Origin: Acidobacteriaceae bacterium
GTDB taxonomy: Bacteria; Acidobacteriota; Terriglobia; Terriglobales; Acidobacteriaceae
Direction: 5' to 3'
Length of the DNA stretch: 10,818 nucleotides
Assembly: GCA_003140655.1 (NCBI GenBank)
Contig: PLKR01000148.1
Coordinates: 2,640 to 13,457, forward strand
The notes under the pieces are model-generated. The model was given only the letters and a program-made list of their open reading frames with translations. It was not told the origin of the DNA and did no database searches. Position numbers and translations under genes: made by a program. Shown piece after piece: positions 1 through 7,082 of this stretch; the first letter of the stretch is position 1; each line of letters opens with the position of its first letter.

Positions 1-281
1 CACAGACGGCGCACACGCTCTTCCGTGTCATCGCCGGAAAGCGTGGTCAAGTCCATGCAGGAGATCGCCCGCAAAAGCCATGCCGCCTGCCATTCCTTCT
101 TCACGGTTCTCCGCGCCACCTGCGTCTGGGCACGGCGCTCCACTGCGCTTGTGTTCACCCGAACTTCCTGTACCCAATTCAGATCGAGAGGAATTCCGGA
201 GTTTTGCTGGAGCGGGCGCCCACCAAGAATCGCGATAGAACCTCCGGGATGAGACTGGAGGCCGTCAGCCTTACGGGTCAT
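1..281 (-). CDS. deoC: Deoxyribose-phosphate aldolase DeoC (DERA), 5' part only; continues past the left edge
   Basis: DeoC cleaves 2-deoxyribose-5-phosphate to acetaldehyde and glyceraldehyde-3-phosphate, the last step of deoxynucleoside breakdown in the cytoplasm. The window holds 93 codons plus two bases. Reading the minus strand from ATG at 281-279 gives a protein containing LDLNWVQEVRVN, then RRTVKKEWQAAWLL, then MDLTTLSGDDTEERVRRL up to the edge. From memory, E. coli DeoC has MDLTTLNDDDTDEKV near residue 15, and human DERA has RRTVKKEWQAAWLLKA followed by IDLTTLSGDDT, so this copy is of the longer DERA-like form. The catalytic lysine lies outside the window. The frame is open upstream to a stop at 396-398. 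ATG 281 is the only ATG before the conserved part but has only a weak Shine-Dalgarno, so the start is uncertain. It is divergent from the cdd operon, which handles earlier steps of the same pathway. The family call is strong because several motifs match in order. Confidence 0.9.
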   Translation of the reverse strand, partial: MTRKADGLQSHPGGSIAILGGRPLQQNSGIPLDLNWVQEVRVNTSAVERRAQTQVARRTVKKEWQAAWLLRAISCMDLTTLSGDDTEERVRRL

Positions 282-486
282 TTCGTGAGTTGCCCCGGGA
301 TGGTTATGATCTATTGGCACCGGATTTCGCCACACCGGCGGCACGGGATCAAACTGCGAGCCGCTTCCTGCGCTGTAATTGTACGGCAGGAAACCTTACA
401 ACGCGAGGTCGCGGTTTAACGCTATTCCTCGCTTCATTCAACCGCGCCTCAAGAAAAACCGATGAATCGTACAGCCAGGGTTTACA
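282..486. promoter_or_regulatory. Divergent intergenic region between deoC and cdd
   Basis: About 205 bases separate the two divergent starts, and no coding frame here looks real. It should carry promoters for both directions. I find no convincing -35/-10 pair with normal spacing. On the minus strand TACAAT (378-383) is a fair -10 for deoC, but no good -35 stands 16-18 bases upstream of it. A perfect dyad CGCGA-GG-TCGCG lies at 402-413, flanked by AAACC (391-395) and GGTTT (413-417), and could be an operator or a hairpin. Promoter placement is inference from gene orientation. Confidence 0.5.
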
Positions 487-942
487 ATGGCCCTCGATTT
501 TACCGGTCTGTCGCGAAACCGTTTCCTTATTATGCGCAAGAAAGCGCTGCCTGCTGACGTATCGGCACGATTGCTGCGGTCTGCGAAGAAGGTCATGAAG
601 AACGCCCACGCACCTTACTCGAAGTTCAGGGTCGGGGCCGCCATCCTCCTCTCGAACGGCAAAATCTTCTCGGGTTGCAACGTGGAGAACGCGTCCTATG
701 GAATGACCAACTGCGCCGAGCGCACGGCGATTTTCTCGGCCGTGGCGCAAGCTGGTCCAAGGATTGAAATCCGCGCGGTCTCCGTGGTCAACGACCAGGG
801 AGTGCCTTGCTCGCCTTGCGGCGCATGCCGTCAGGTCATTTACGAATTTGGCCCCGACGCAACGATCTTCTTTCAAGGTGCTGAGGGGCCGAAACAGGCT
901 CACATTACCGCACTCCTTCCCGAAGGATTCCGTCTCCAGTGA
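487..942 (+). CDS. cdd: Cytidine deaminase
   Basis: Hydrolytically deaminates cytidine and deoxycytidine to uridine and deoxyuridine with a catalytic zinc. The protein (151 aa from 487) shows the family pattern in order: NAHAPYSKFRVGAA near 39-52, NVENASYG near 65-72, the catalytic CAE motif (C76, E78) and the second zinc motif PCGAC with C111 and C114, then LLPEGF at the end. Spacing fits the short homotetrameric type (B. subtilis Cdd, about 136 aa). The start is uncertain. ATG 487 has an AGGG six bases upstream. ATG 532 would give 136 aa, exactly the usual size, but has no visible Shine-Dalgarno. The stop overlaps the GTG start of the next gene, so the two are probably translationally coupled. 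It is the first gene of a four-gene nucleoside operon. Confidence 0.95.
   Translation: MALDFTGLSRNRFLIMRKKALPADVSARLLRSAKKVMKNAHAPYSKFRVGAAILLSNGKIFSGCNVENASYGMTNCAERTAIFSAVAQAGPRIEIRAVSVVNDQGVPCSPCGACRQVIYEFGPDATIFFQGAEGPKQAHITALLPEGFRLQ
515..525. promoter_or_regulatory. LacI-family-operator-like palindrome GAAACCGTTTC
   Basis: An 11-base perfect dyad (GAAAC-C-GTTTC) sits between the two possible cdd starts, 487 and 532. Its form resembles operators of LacI/GalR-family regulators (A-rich and T-rich arms around a central CG), a family that includes nucleoside and ribose regulators such as CytR and RbsR. A dyad this short can occur by chance, and no regulator gene is visible in the window. 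Confidence 0.25.
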
Positions 943-2294
943 ATCCGACGCCGGCTCCGACGCTAGCCTTCCGCGCCATCGATGTGATTCGCAAGAAACG
1001 CGATGATGGCGAGTTGTCGCGAGACGAAATCGAGTCTCTGGTGAACGCATACACCAGGGGTGATATTCCCGACTATCAGGTCTCAGCCTGGCTGATGGCG
1101 GTGGTGTTGCGCGGCATGACGCGTGCCGAGACCGCCGCGCTGACAGACGCGATGTTGCGGTCGGGCGAAGTGCTCGATCTCTCCTCAATTCGGGCGAGGA
1201 AGGTCGACAAGCATTCGACGGGCGGCGTGGGCGACAAGACTTCGCTTGTACTGGCGCCGCTTGCAGCCGCAGCGGGCGTAGTCGTACCCATGATCAGCGG
1301 CCGTGGTTTGGGACATACCGGAGGCACTTTGGACAAGCTTGAGTCCATCCCCGGTTTCAATGTCAATCTCCCGGCCGCTCAATTTCGCCGCGTGCTGGAG
1401 ACCTGTGGTTGCGCCATGATTGGTCAGACTGCGGAAATCGCTCCTGCCGATCGCAAGCTCTATGCGCTGCGCGATGTGACCGGAACCGTGGAAAGCCCGT
1501 ACCTGATCTGCGCGTCCATCATGAGCAAGAAACTTGCGGAAGGGATCGATGCGCTCGTCCTCGACGTAAAGACTGGCTCCGGGGCATTCATGAAGAGTGA
1601 AAAGGACGCTGCTTTTCTTGCCGAACTCATGGTTGAAACCGGGGAACGGATGGGCAAGCAGGTAGTGGCGCTCATCACCGACATGGATCAGCCGCTGGGA
1701 TGCATGATCGGTAATGCGCTTGAGGTTGTCGAAGTAGTGGAGGTTCTGCGCGGGGGCGGACCAGAAGACTTACGCCAACTTTGCAATGAACTTGCGGGTT
1801 GGATGCTGCACCTGGGCGGAGTCTCTGATACGGTCGCGGAAGGGAAAGAGCAGAGCGAGAAGCTGATCGATTCCGGTAAAGCGCTCGACAAGTTTCGCCA
1901 GATGGTGGAACTGCAGGGTGGGGAGCCGCGAGCGATCGACGATCCGAAGAAACTGCCTCAGGCTCAGCATTCGATGATACTTTCCAGCCCGAAGAACGGA
2001 TATCTCGCATCTCTGCAGTGCGAACAGGTTGGGACCGCGTGTGTCATTCTCGGCGGCGGCCGGGAACGGAAAGAAGATTCGGTTGACCCCGCGGTGGGGA
2101 TCGTACTTCACAAGAAAGTCGGGGATGCCGTTTCCGCGGGCGAGCCGCTTGCGACGATTTACTACAATACAGAAACCCGCGCGGCTCGTGCGAGGCAACT
2201 GCTCGAAGAGAGCTATGAGATTGCCGATACGCTGGCGCGCGGAAAACGGCCATTGATCCATCGCGTCATCGGAAAACCCGGAGAGAGAAACTGA
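939..2294 (+). CDS. deoA: Thymidine / pyrimidine-nucleoside phosphorylase
   Basis: Phosphorolyses thymidine or deoxyuridine (and uridine, if of the Pdp type) to the free base and (deoxy)ribose-1-phosphate. The 451-aa protein is slightly longer than the usual 430-440. It carries the N-terminal helical domain (about 10-75), the phosphate-binding KHSTGGVGDKTS (91-102), and the family signature SGRGLGHTGGTLDKLE (120-135). The pyrimidine-binding set follows as R178 in YALRDVT, with S193 and K197 in SIMSKK, then DVKTGSGAFM (209-218) and a C-terminal PYNP_C-type region near 350-430. The residues equivalent to E. coli DeoA R171, S186 and K190 are all present. The start is GTG at 939, overlapping the cdd stop as GTGA. 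I cannot decide from sequence alone between DeoA (deoxynucleosides only) and Pdp (broad). Cdd upstream and DeoC divergent both fit a role in deoxypyrimidine breakdown. Confidence 0.95.
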   Translation: MNPTPAPTLAFRAIDVIRKKRDDGELSRDEIESLVNAYTRGDIPDYQVSAWLMAVVLRGMTRAETAALTDAMLRSGEVLDLSSIRARKVDKHSTGGVGDKTSLVLAPLAAAAGVVVPMISGRGLGHTGGTLDKLESIPGFNVNLPAAQFRRVLETCGCAMIGQTAEIAPADRKLYALRDVTGTVESPYLICASIMSKKLAEGIDALVLDVKTGSGAFMKSEKDAAFLAELMVETGERMGKQVVALITDMDQPLGCMIGNALEVVEVVEVLRGGGPEDLRQLCNELAGWMLHLGGVSDTVAEGKEQSEKLIDSGKALDKFRQMVELQGGEPRAIDDPKKLPQAQHSMILSSPKNGYLASLQCEQVGTACVILGGGRERKEDSVDPAVGIVLHKKVGDAVSAGEPLATIYYNTETRAARARQLLEESYEIADTLARGKRPLIHRVIGKPGERN

Positions 2295-3524
2295 ATGGGG
2301 CGCTTTACTGGAATCCTCGGCCTCTTGACCATGCTGGGATTGGCTTATGCGTTTTCGACCAATCGCCGTGCAATTCGCCCGAAGACCGTGGCGTGGGGTT
2401 TAGGTTTGCAGCTCGCCTTCGCTGTTCTTGTGTTGAGGGTCGACATTGGGCGGCGGGTTTTTCAGAAAGCCGGCGACGCCGTCAGCCGTTTGCTTAGCTA
2501 CTCTTACGTCGGATCGCAGTTTGTTTTCGGCGACTTGGGGAAGCAAGGCTCCCATCTTGGCTTCTACTTCGCCTTCCAGGTATTGCCGACGATCATTTTC
2601 ATCTGCGCGTTTTTCGCCGTGCTCTATCACTTCGGCGTTATGCAGTTCGTCATTAAGGTTGCCGCCTGGGTCATGACTCGCGTGATGGGCGCCAGCGGCG
2701 CGGAATCGCTCAACATCGCGGCCAGCATTTTCATGGGCCAAACGGAAGCGCCAGTGACCATCCGGCCGTTTCTGCCGGATCTGACGCGCTCGGAACTCAT
2801 GACTGTGATGACGAGCGGCATGGCGCACGTCTCTGGCGGGATCATGGCAGCTTACATTGCATTCGGCATAGAACCCAAACACCTGTTGAGCGCCGTCATT
2901 ATGACCGCGCCCGGAACGCTTTTAATGGCGAAGATGCTCGTGCCCGAAACTGAGCAGCCGAGAACCGCCGGACGAGTTGTCATGCCCGAAAGCGAAGAGG
3001 AAGCCGAGAAAGAAGAGAATCTGCTGGGCGCGGTTGCTCGGGGGACGACCGACGGCTTGCATATGGCTTTGAACATCGCTGCCATGCTGATTGCCTTCCT
3101 GGCCCTGATTGCGCTCGCGGACGGCATTCTTGGCGGAATTCACCATTGGGTGACCTGGGTTCCAGAAAGCCTGGAAAAGATTTTTGGTGCTGTCTTCGCT
3201 CCGGTGGCGTGGGTGATCGGCGTTCCCTGGCACGACTGCGGGGTGATTGGAACTCTGCTCGGCACGCGCATGGTACTGAACGAGCTGGTTGCATTCTCCA
3301 TGCTCGGGCCGATGAAAGCCGCGCTCGATCCTCGCTCCTTCACGATTGCCACCTTTGCACTATGTGGCTTCGCAAATCTCAGCTCCATCGGGATCCAGAT
3401 TGGCGGCATTGGGGCGCTCGCGCCGACCAAGAAGGGCGAGCTGGCGCGCCTCGGCATTCGCGCCATGCTGGCCGGAACGATGGCAAATCTGATGTCGGCA
3501 TCGATCGCAGGCATGCTGCTATAG
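2295..3524 (+). CDS. nupC: Concentrative nucleoside transporter (CNT/NupC family)
   Basis: An inner-membrane symporter that imports nucleosides with protons or sodium. The 409-aa protein is strongly hydrophobic, of normal CNT length, and has the family landmarks: GQTEAP at 148-153 (E151), a second substrate/ion site NELVAF at 329-334 (E330), and the late motif FALCGFANLSSIGIQIGG at 354-371. These correspond to the GQTE, NE and N/S ligands of Vibrio cholerae CNT. A charged, glutamate-rich cytoplasmic loop (about 217-245) lies between the two halves. ATG follows the deoA stop with no gap and has GGAGAG upstream (within 2280-2287), so it is co-translated with the catabolic enzymes whose substrates it would import. 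Coupling ion and nucleoside preference cannot be read from sequence. Confidence 0.93.
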   Translation: MGRFTGILGLLTMLGLAYAFSTNRRAIRPKTVAWGLGLQLAFAVLVLRVDIGRRVFQKAGDAVSRLLSYSYVGSQFVFGDLGKQGSHLGFYFAFQVLPTIIFICAFFAVLYHFGVMQFVIKVAAWVMTRVMGASGAESLNIAASIFMGQTEAPVTIRPFLPDLTRSELMTVMTSGMAHVSGGIMAAYIAFGIEPKHLLSAVIMTAPGTLLMAKMLVPETEQPRTAGRVVMPESEEEAEKEENLLGAVARGTTDGLHMALNIAAMLIAFLALIALADGILGGIHHWVTWVPESLEKIFGAVFAPVAWVIGVPWHDCGVIGTLLGTRMVLNELVAFSMLGPMKAALDPRSFTIATFALCGFANLSSIGIQIGGIGALAPTKKGELARLGIRAMLAGTMANLMSASIAGMLL

Positions 3525-3553
3525 ACCACACTATCGTTCAAGAAAGGACCTCT

Positions 3554-4606
3554 GTGAAGCAATTCCACGCTACGTGTGTCCTGATTTCGTTCTTCATTCT
3601 TACTCTATTCACGAATGCATTTTCCCAATCTGCACCGAGGCGCGTGATTATTGATACTGATCCAGGCACGGATGATGCCATGGCCATAATCCTCGCCTTG
3701 AATTCTCCGGAGTTCAAAGTCGAAGCGCTGACAGTAGTGCCCGGCAACGTGGATTCGCAGCAAGGATTAGAGAATGCACTGAAGATCGTTTCGCTGGCGG
3801 GACGCTGCGATGTTACGGTCGCAAGGGGAGCGCAACATCCGCTGAACCAGAAATTGATTACTGCGCAGTTCTGGCATGGAAAAAATGGGCTAGCCAACGT
3901 TGAGCTGCCGCCTTCGAAATGCAAGGCCGATCCACGGTTTGGTCCGGATCTCATCATTGAGACCATCCACAAATACCCGCATGAGATCACGCTGATTCCA
4001 GTGGGGCCGCTCACCAATATAGCGCTTGCAGTTTCGAAAGATCCCTCGATTGTGGCGTTGGTCAAGGATATCGTCATCATGGGTGGCTCGATCACCGGCG
4101 GAAACGTCAACGGAGCCGCCGAAGCGAACATCTATAACGATCCGGAAGCGGCCCAGATTGTGTTCAACGCCGGATGGATGGTGACGATGGTCGGCTCCGA
4201 CGTGGGTGAGCGCACGCTGATCACGCGAAAATGTCTCGCGGAGCTTCAAGCGTCCCACGGGCCACAAAGCGACTTTATCGCCAAGATCGCTGAATTCTAT
4301 TTGAACCGCAGCGAGAAGAGCGGATACAGCGGGGCCGCGATGTATGACCCGCTGGCCGTGGGCATTGCTCTGGATTCGACTCTGGGCACGCTCAAAGAAA
4401 TGCACGTCGACGTGGAGACCAAAGGTGAGTTCACCCGCGGAGAAACCGTTGCGAACCGTATGGGCTCGAACGAAAAGAACGTATTGCACGGAGATCACTA
4501 CGAGATCGAGGGAGTCACTTATCTGAAGCCGAATGCGCGAGTTTGCCTTGCTTCCGATGCCGATCGTTTCTTGCATCTGTTTGTCAGTCGAGTCAGCGGG
4601 AAATAA
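3554..4606 (+). CDS. Secreted nucleoside hydrolase (inosine-uridine preferring family)
   Basis: Family members split ribonucleosides with water into base and free ribose using bound calcium. The 350-aa protein starts at GTG 3554, chosen because AAAGGA lies just upstream (3543-3548) and because it gives a proper signal peptide: MKQFHATC, a hydrophobic run to about residue 20, then NAFSQS with likely cleavage near 24-26. Export to the periplasm is therefore likely. The calcium motif DTDPGTDD is at 34-41, PLTNIAL in the middle, MGGS plus GNVN before AEANIYNDPEAA (189-200), and MYDPLAV near 263-269. Two positions differ from the usual pattern: the canonical EFN is EAN (190-192), and the His of the usual HDP motif is Tyr (Y264), while the metal-binding Asp (D265) is kept. 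It follows nupC after 29 bases. Substrate range is unknown. Confidence 0.9.
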   Translation: MKQFHATCVLISFFILTLFTNAFSQSAPRRVIIDTDPGTDDAMAIILALNSPEFKVEALTVVPGNVDSQQGLENALKIVSLAGRCDVTVARGAQHPLNQKLITAQFWHGKNGLANVELPPSKCKADPRFGPDLIIETIHKYPHEITLIPVGPLTNIALAVSKDPSIVALVKDIVIMGGSITGGNVNGAAEANIYNDPEAAQIVFNAGWMVTMVGSDVGERTLITRKCLAELQASHGPQSDFIAKIAEFYLNRSEKSGYSGAAMYDPLAVGIALDSTLGTLKEMHVDVETKGEFTRGETVANRMGSNEKNVLHGDHYEIEGVTYLKPNARVCLASDADRFLHLFVSRVSGK

Positions 4607-4627
4607 GCGGCTTAGCCATTTGCCCGC
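4596..4627. terminator. Possible bidirectional hairpin over two convergent stop codons
   Basis: GCGGG-AAAT (4596-4604) can pair with ATTT-g-CCCGC (4618-4627, one bulged base), and AAGC-G-GCTT (4605-4613) forms an inner dyad. The structure spans both the hydrolase TAA (4604-4606) and the permease stop (4612-4614). No T-run follows on either strand, so it is not a textbook intrinsic terminator. A role at the convergent junction is inferred from position. Confidence 0.35.
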
Positions 4628-5589
4628 GCGACCAGGAAAATTGCCAGCCCATAGAAGACAAACATCAGACCAAGGTACGCTTTAGCGCGAAGCCCCGAGT
4701 TCTCAAACTCTTTCCACACGAGAATTCCCCAGAGCGCCGCAACCATCGGGGCGGATTGACCGATGGCGTAGGAAATGGCGACGCCGGTAAAGCTCGCCGC
4801 GACCAGATTGAACACGGTGCCAATGCCCCATATGCATCCACCGAAAAGGCCCAGCAGATGCCCCGAGGTCGGCCCTCTGAAAAAACCACTAAAGCCTATA
4901 GGCTCTCCGACCAGCGGGTGTTTCATGAAATAAATATTCCAGATGAAACAGGAGAGCAACGCTCCCAGCGTCAGGAATACGGCAGCGCCATATGGTCCTA
5001 GCGCATTGCCGCGAGTCATCGCGTGCGTCATGAATGGAGCCCACAATCCCATCAGGATCCCGGAAACCACGCACGTGATCAGGCTCTTTTTCGAAACGGC
5101 GCGCCCTGCCGCCGCGAGACTGCCATAAGCCTTGCCATCCAAAACCACCGCAATAAAAGCGCACGCGACGCCAAGGGCAAGGAAAGCAGCATTTCCTCTC
5201 GGTTGAAGCACGTAACTCAACACTGTTCCCACCACCAGCGCGATTCCTATGGAAACCGGAAACGCGACGGCGAGTCCAGCCATGTCAATCGCAGCCACAA
5301 GCAAAAGATTGGCAAGATTGAACAGCGCCCCTCCGATCATCGCATTGACAATGTTTGAAGTGTCCGCCGCATGGACGTTGTTCAGAAAACTGGATGAATC
5401 GTTCCCCGTGCTGCCCATCGTGAATGCAAGGACCAGTGAAACCAGGAAAATGCCAACGGCATAGTCCCAGTAGAAGAGCTCAAACCTGTATCCCTTAACG
5501 CCCTTGTAAGTGTTTGCCCACGAACCCCAGCAAACAGCGCTAGTGATCATCATCAACAGTGCAATGTTCAGACTCGATGGCGTGAACAT
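4612..5589 (-). CDS. DMT-superfamily permease of the GRP sugar / ureide permease type
   Basis: A 325-aa membrane protein with about ten hydrophobic segments and short loops. Recognisable stretches are CWGSWANTYKG (20-30) and YRFELFYWDYAVGIFLVSL (34-52), followed by LAFTMGSTG. Late in the protein come GGCIWGIGTVFN and TGVAISYAIGQSAPMVAALWG, the pattern shared by the glucose/ribose GRP uptake family and by plant ureide permeases (allantoin and uracil carriers), which resemble it at the FYWDY/LDYTL-type segment. Substrate is not readable. Ribose would fit the nucleoside hydrolase and ribokinase nearby; a ureide, hydantoin or uracil would fit the dihydropyrimidinase with which it is probably co-transcribed (95-base gap). 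AAGGAG at 5595-5600, five bases before ATG, supports the start. Its stop is five bases from that of the convergent hydrolase gene. The 5590-5684 gap shows nothing else clear. Confidence 0.75.
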   Translation of the reverse strand: MFTPSSLNIALLMMITSAVCWGSWANTYKGVKGYRFELFYWDYAVGIFLVSLVLAFTMGSTGNDSSSFLNNVHAADTSNIVNAMIGGALFNLANLLLVAAIDMAGLAVAFPVSIGIALVVGTVLSYVLQPRGNAAFLALGVACAFIAVVLDGKAYGSLAAAGRAVSKKSLITCVVSGILMGLWAPFMTHAMTRGNALGPYGAAVFLTLGALLSCFIWNIYFMKHPLVGEPIGFSGFFRGPTSGHLLGLFGGCIWGIGTVFNLVAASFTGVAISYAIGQSAPMVAALWGILVWKEFENSGLRAKAYLGLMFVFYGLAIFLVARANG

Positions 5590-5684
5590 CAGTTCTCCTT
5601 AAAATGCATTATGAGGGCGGAAGGGCGACTGTACTCTTAAATTTACGGCAAAGACTCGAAGCAAACAGCCCAATATTCCACGTA

Positions 5685-7082
5685 CTATCCGTTCACCTGA
5701 GAGTAGGTGGACCGCCTAAGGAACTCTCCCTGCCCGGCACGGCCAAGAAATTTGTCGCCTTCCACGACGATGCGGCCTCGGGAGAGAACCAGATCGGGCA
5801 TGCCCGTCACCTGAATTCCTTCGAACATCGAATAATCTACTCGCATGTGATGAGTTTTCGCGCTGATCGTATGTTTGCGGTTCGGATCGAAAATGACGAG
5901 ATCGGCATCGCTGCCGACTGCGATCGTTCCCTTACGCGGATATAAGCCAAAGAGCTTTGCGGGAGTGGTAGAAACGAGTTCGACGAATCGATTCACGCTA
6001 AAACGTCCCTGAGCGACACCGCCTGAGTAAATCAGGCTCATGCGGTGCTCAATACCCGGGCCGCCGTTGGGAATCTTCGTGAAGTCGTCGCGTCCGAGTT
6101 CTTTCTGCTCCTTGAAACAGAATGGGCAGTGATCCGTGGAGACGATCTGCAGATGATCGCGCTTGAGGGCCGTCCAGAGCTTTTCCTGATGCCACTTTTC
6201 GCGAAGCGGCGGGGTGAAGACATATTTCGCGCCCTCAAAACCGGGAACATCAAAGTTTTCGATCGAGAGATACAAATACTGCGGGCACGTTTCGGCATAG
6301 ACGGGAAGGCCGCGATCGCGCGCCTCCCGAACTTTTTCGAGAGCCTCATTGCAGCTCAAATGAACGATGTAGATCGGAGCTCCCGCCATCTCTGCCAGGG
6401 CGATCGCACGAGACACGGCCTCAGCCTCGGCCGTTGTCGGCCGGGTGAGCGCGTGATACTTTGGCGCTTTCTTCCCTTCGGCCAGCGCCTGCTGAACGAT
6501 CACGTCGATCGCACTGCCGTTTTCGGCGTGCATGCAGATGAGCCCGCCATTTTTCGCAGTCGTTTGCAGCGCACGGAAGATGCTGGCGTCATCGAGCATG
6601 AACACACCGGGATAGGCCATGAAAAGCTTGAAGCTGGTCACGCCTTCATCCACCAGGGCATTCATCTCCTGCAGTTGACCGTTGCCGATGTCTGTAACGA
6701 TGCAGTGAAAGGCATAGTCGCAGACGGCTTTCTTCGAAGCTTTGTCCATCCACGTTTCGAATGCTTTGCGTAAGGGCTGGCCTTTGTACTGGATGGCAAA
6801 GTCGATCAGCGTGGTGGTTCCGCCGAAAGCCGCTGCCCGTGTGCCGGTTTCAAAATCGTCCGCGCTCGTGGTGCCGCCGAACGGCATATCGAGATGCGTG
6901 TGAACATCGATGCCGCCGGGCAAGACATATTTCGCTGACGCATCCAGCAGCTTCGTGGCATTCTCTCGAGGCAGGTCCTTGCCGATGGCGGCGACCTTAC
7001 AATCCGCGATCGCAACGTCTGCCACATAAGTATCGGTTGCAGTCACCACGGATCCGTTGGCGATGATCGTATCGAAGCCCAT
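5685..7082 (-). CDS. hydA: Dihydropyrimidinase / D-hydantoinase
   Basis: Opens the ring of 5,6-dihydrouracil or dihydrothymine (or 5-substituted hydantoins) to the N-carbamoyl amino acid, step two of reductive pyrimidine degradation. The 465-aa protein is of normal length, and the binuclear metal site is complete: HTH (H61, H63) in GIDVHTHLDMPF, the lysine to be carbamylated K152 in SFKLFMAYPG, H185 in CMHAENG, H241 in IVHLSCNEA and D317 in STDHCPF. PNGGPGIEHRM (338-348) is typical of the hydantoinase/dihydropyrimidinase branch rather than allantoinase. ATG 7082 is preceded five bases upstream by GGAGG (7088-7092). A nitrilase-type carbamoyl hydrolase and an NCS1 permease lie nearby, supporting a pyrimidine or hydantoin role. 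Natural substrate and stereopreference cannot be read. Confidence 0.94.
   Translation of the reverse strand: MGFDTIIANGSVVTATDTYVADVAIADCKVAAIGKDLPRENATKLLDASAKYVLPGGIDVHTHLDMPFGGTTSADDFETGTRAAAFGGTTTLIDFAIQYKGQPLRKAFETWMDKASKKAVCDYAFHCIVTDIGNGQLQEMNALVDEGVTSFKLFMAYPGVFMLDDASIFRALQTTAKNGGLICMHAENGSAIDVIVQQALAEGKKAPKYHALTRPTTAEAEAVSRAIALAEMAGAPIYIVHLSCNEALEKVREARDRGLPVYAETCPQYLYLSIENFDVPGFEGAKYVFTPPLREKWHQEKLWTALKRDHLQIVSTDHCPFCFKEQKELGRDDFTKIPNGGPGIEHRMSLIYSGGVAQGRFSVNRFVELVSTTPAKLFGLYPRKGTIAVGSDADLVIFDPNRKHTISAKTHHMRVDYSMFEGIQVTGMPDLVLSRGRIVVEGDKFLGRAGQGEFLRRSTYSQVNG

Noticed and set aside
378..402. Full sigma70 promoter for deoC or cdd
   Set aside because: TACAAT (minus) and TACAAC (plus) look like -10 boxes, but neither has a reasonable -35 at 16-18 bases.
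3..419. Plus-strand frame open from the left edge to 419
   Set aside because: The opposite strand encodes clear DeoC motifs over 1-281; the plus translation shows no recognisable domain and is rich in His, Arg and Cys.
349..1188. Long minus-strand open frame (279 codons) opposite cdd and the start of the phosphorylase gene
   Set aside because: It is antisense to two genes with clear motifs; its translation is arginine-rich, low in hydrophobic order and shows no family pattern.
3146..3553. Upstream in-frame extension of the nucleoside hydrolase overlapping nupC
   Set aside because: The extension would overlap the transporter C-terminus in another frame and bury the signal peptide; GTG 3554 has a ribosome site and gives a proper leader.
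3890..4576. Minus-strand open frame of 228 codons opposite the nucleoside hydrolase
   Set aside because: Antisense to a gene with signal peptide and calcium motif; no plausible start context or domain.
6045..6773. Plus-strand open frame of 242 codons inside the hydantoinase gene
   Set aside because: It is a shadow of the hydantoinase reading frame, which has a complete metal-binding motif set and a good ribosome site.
5685..7082. Hydantoinase gene as an allantoinase
   Set aside because: FKLFMAYPG and NGGPGIEHR are typical of the dihydropyrimidinase/hydantoinase branch, and no other allantoin-pathway enzymes are present.
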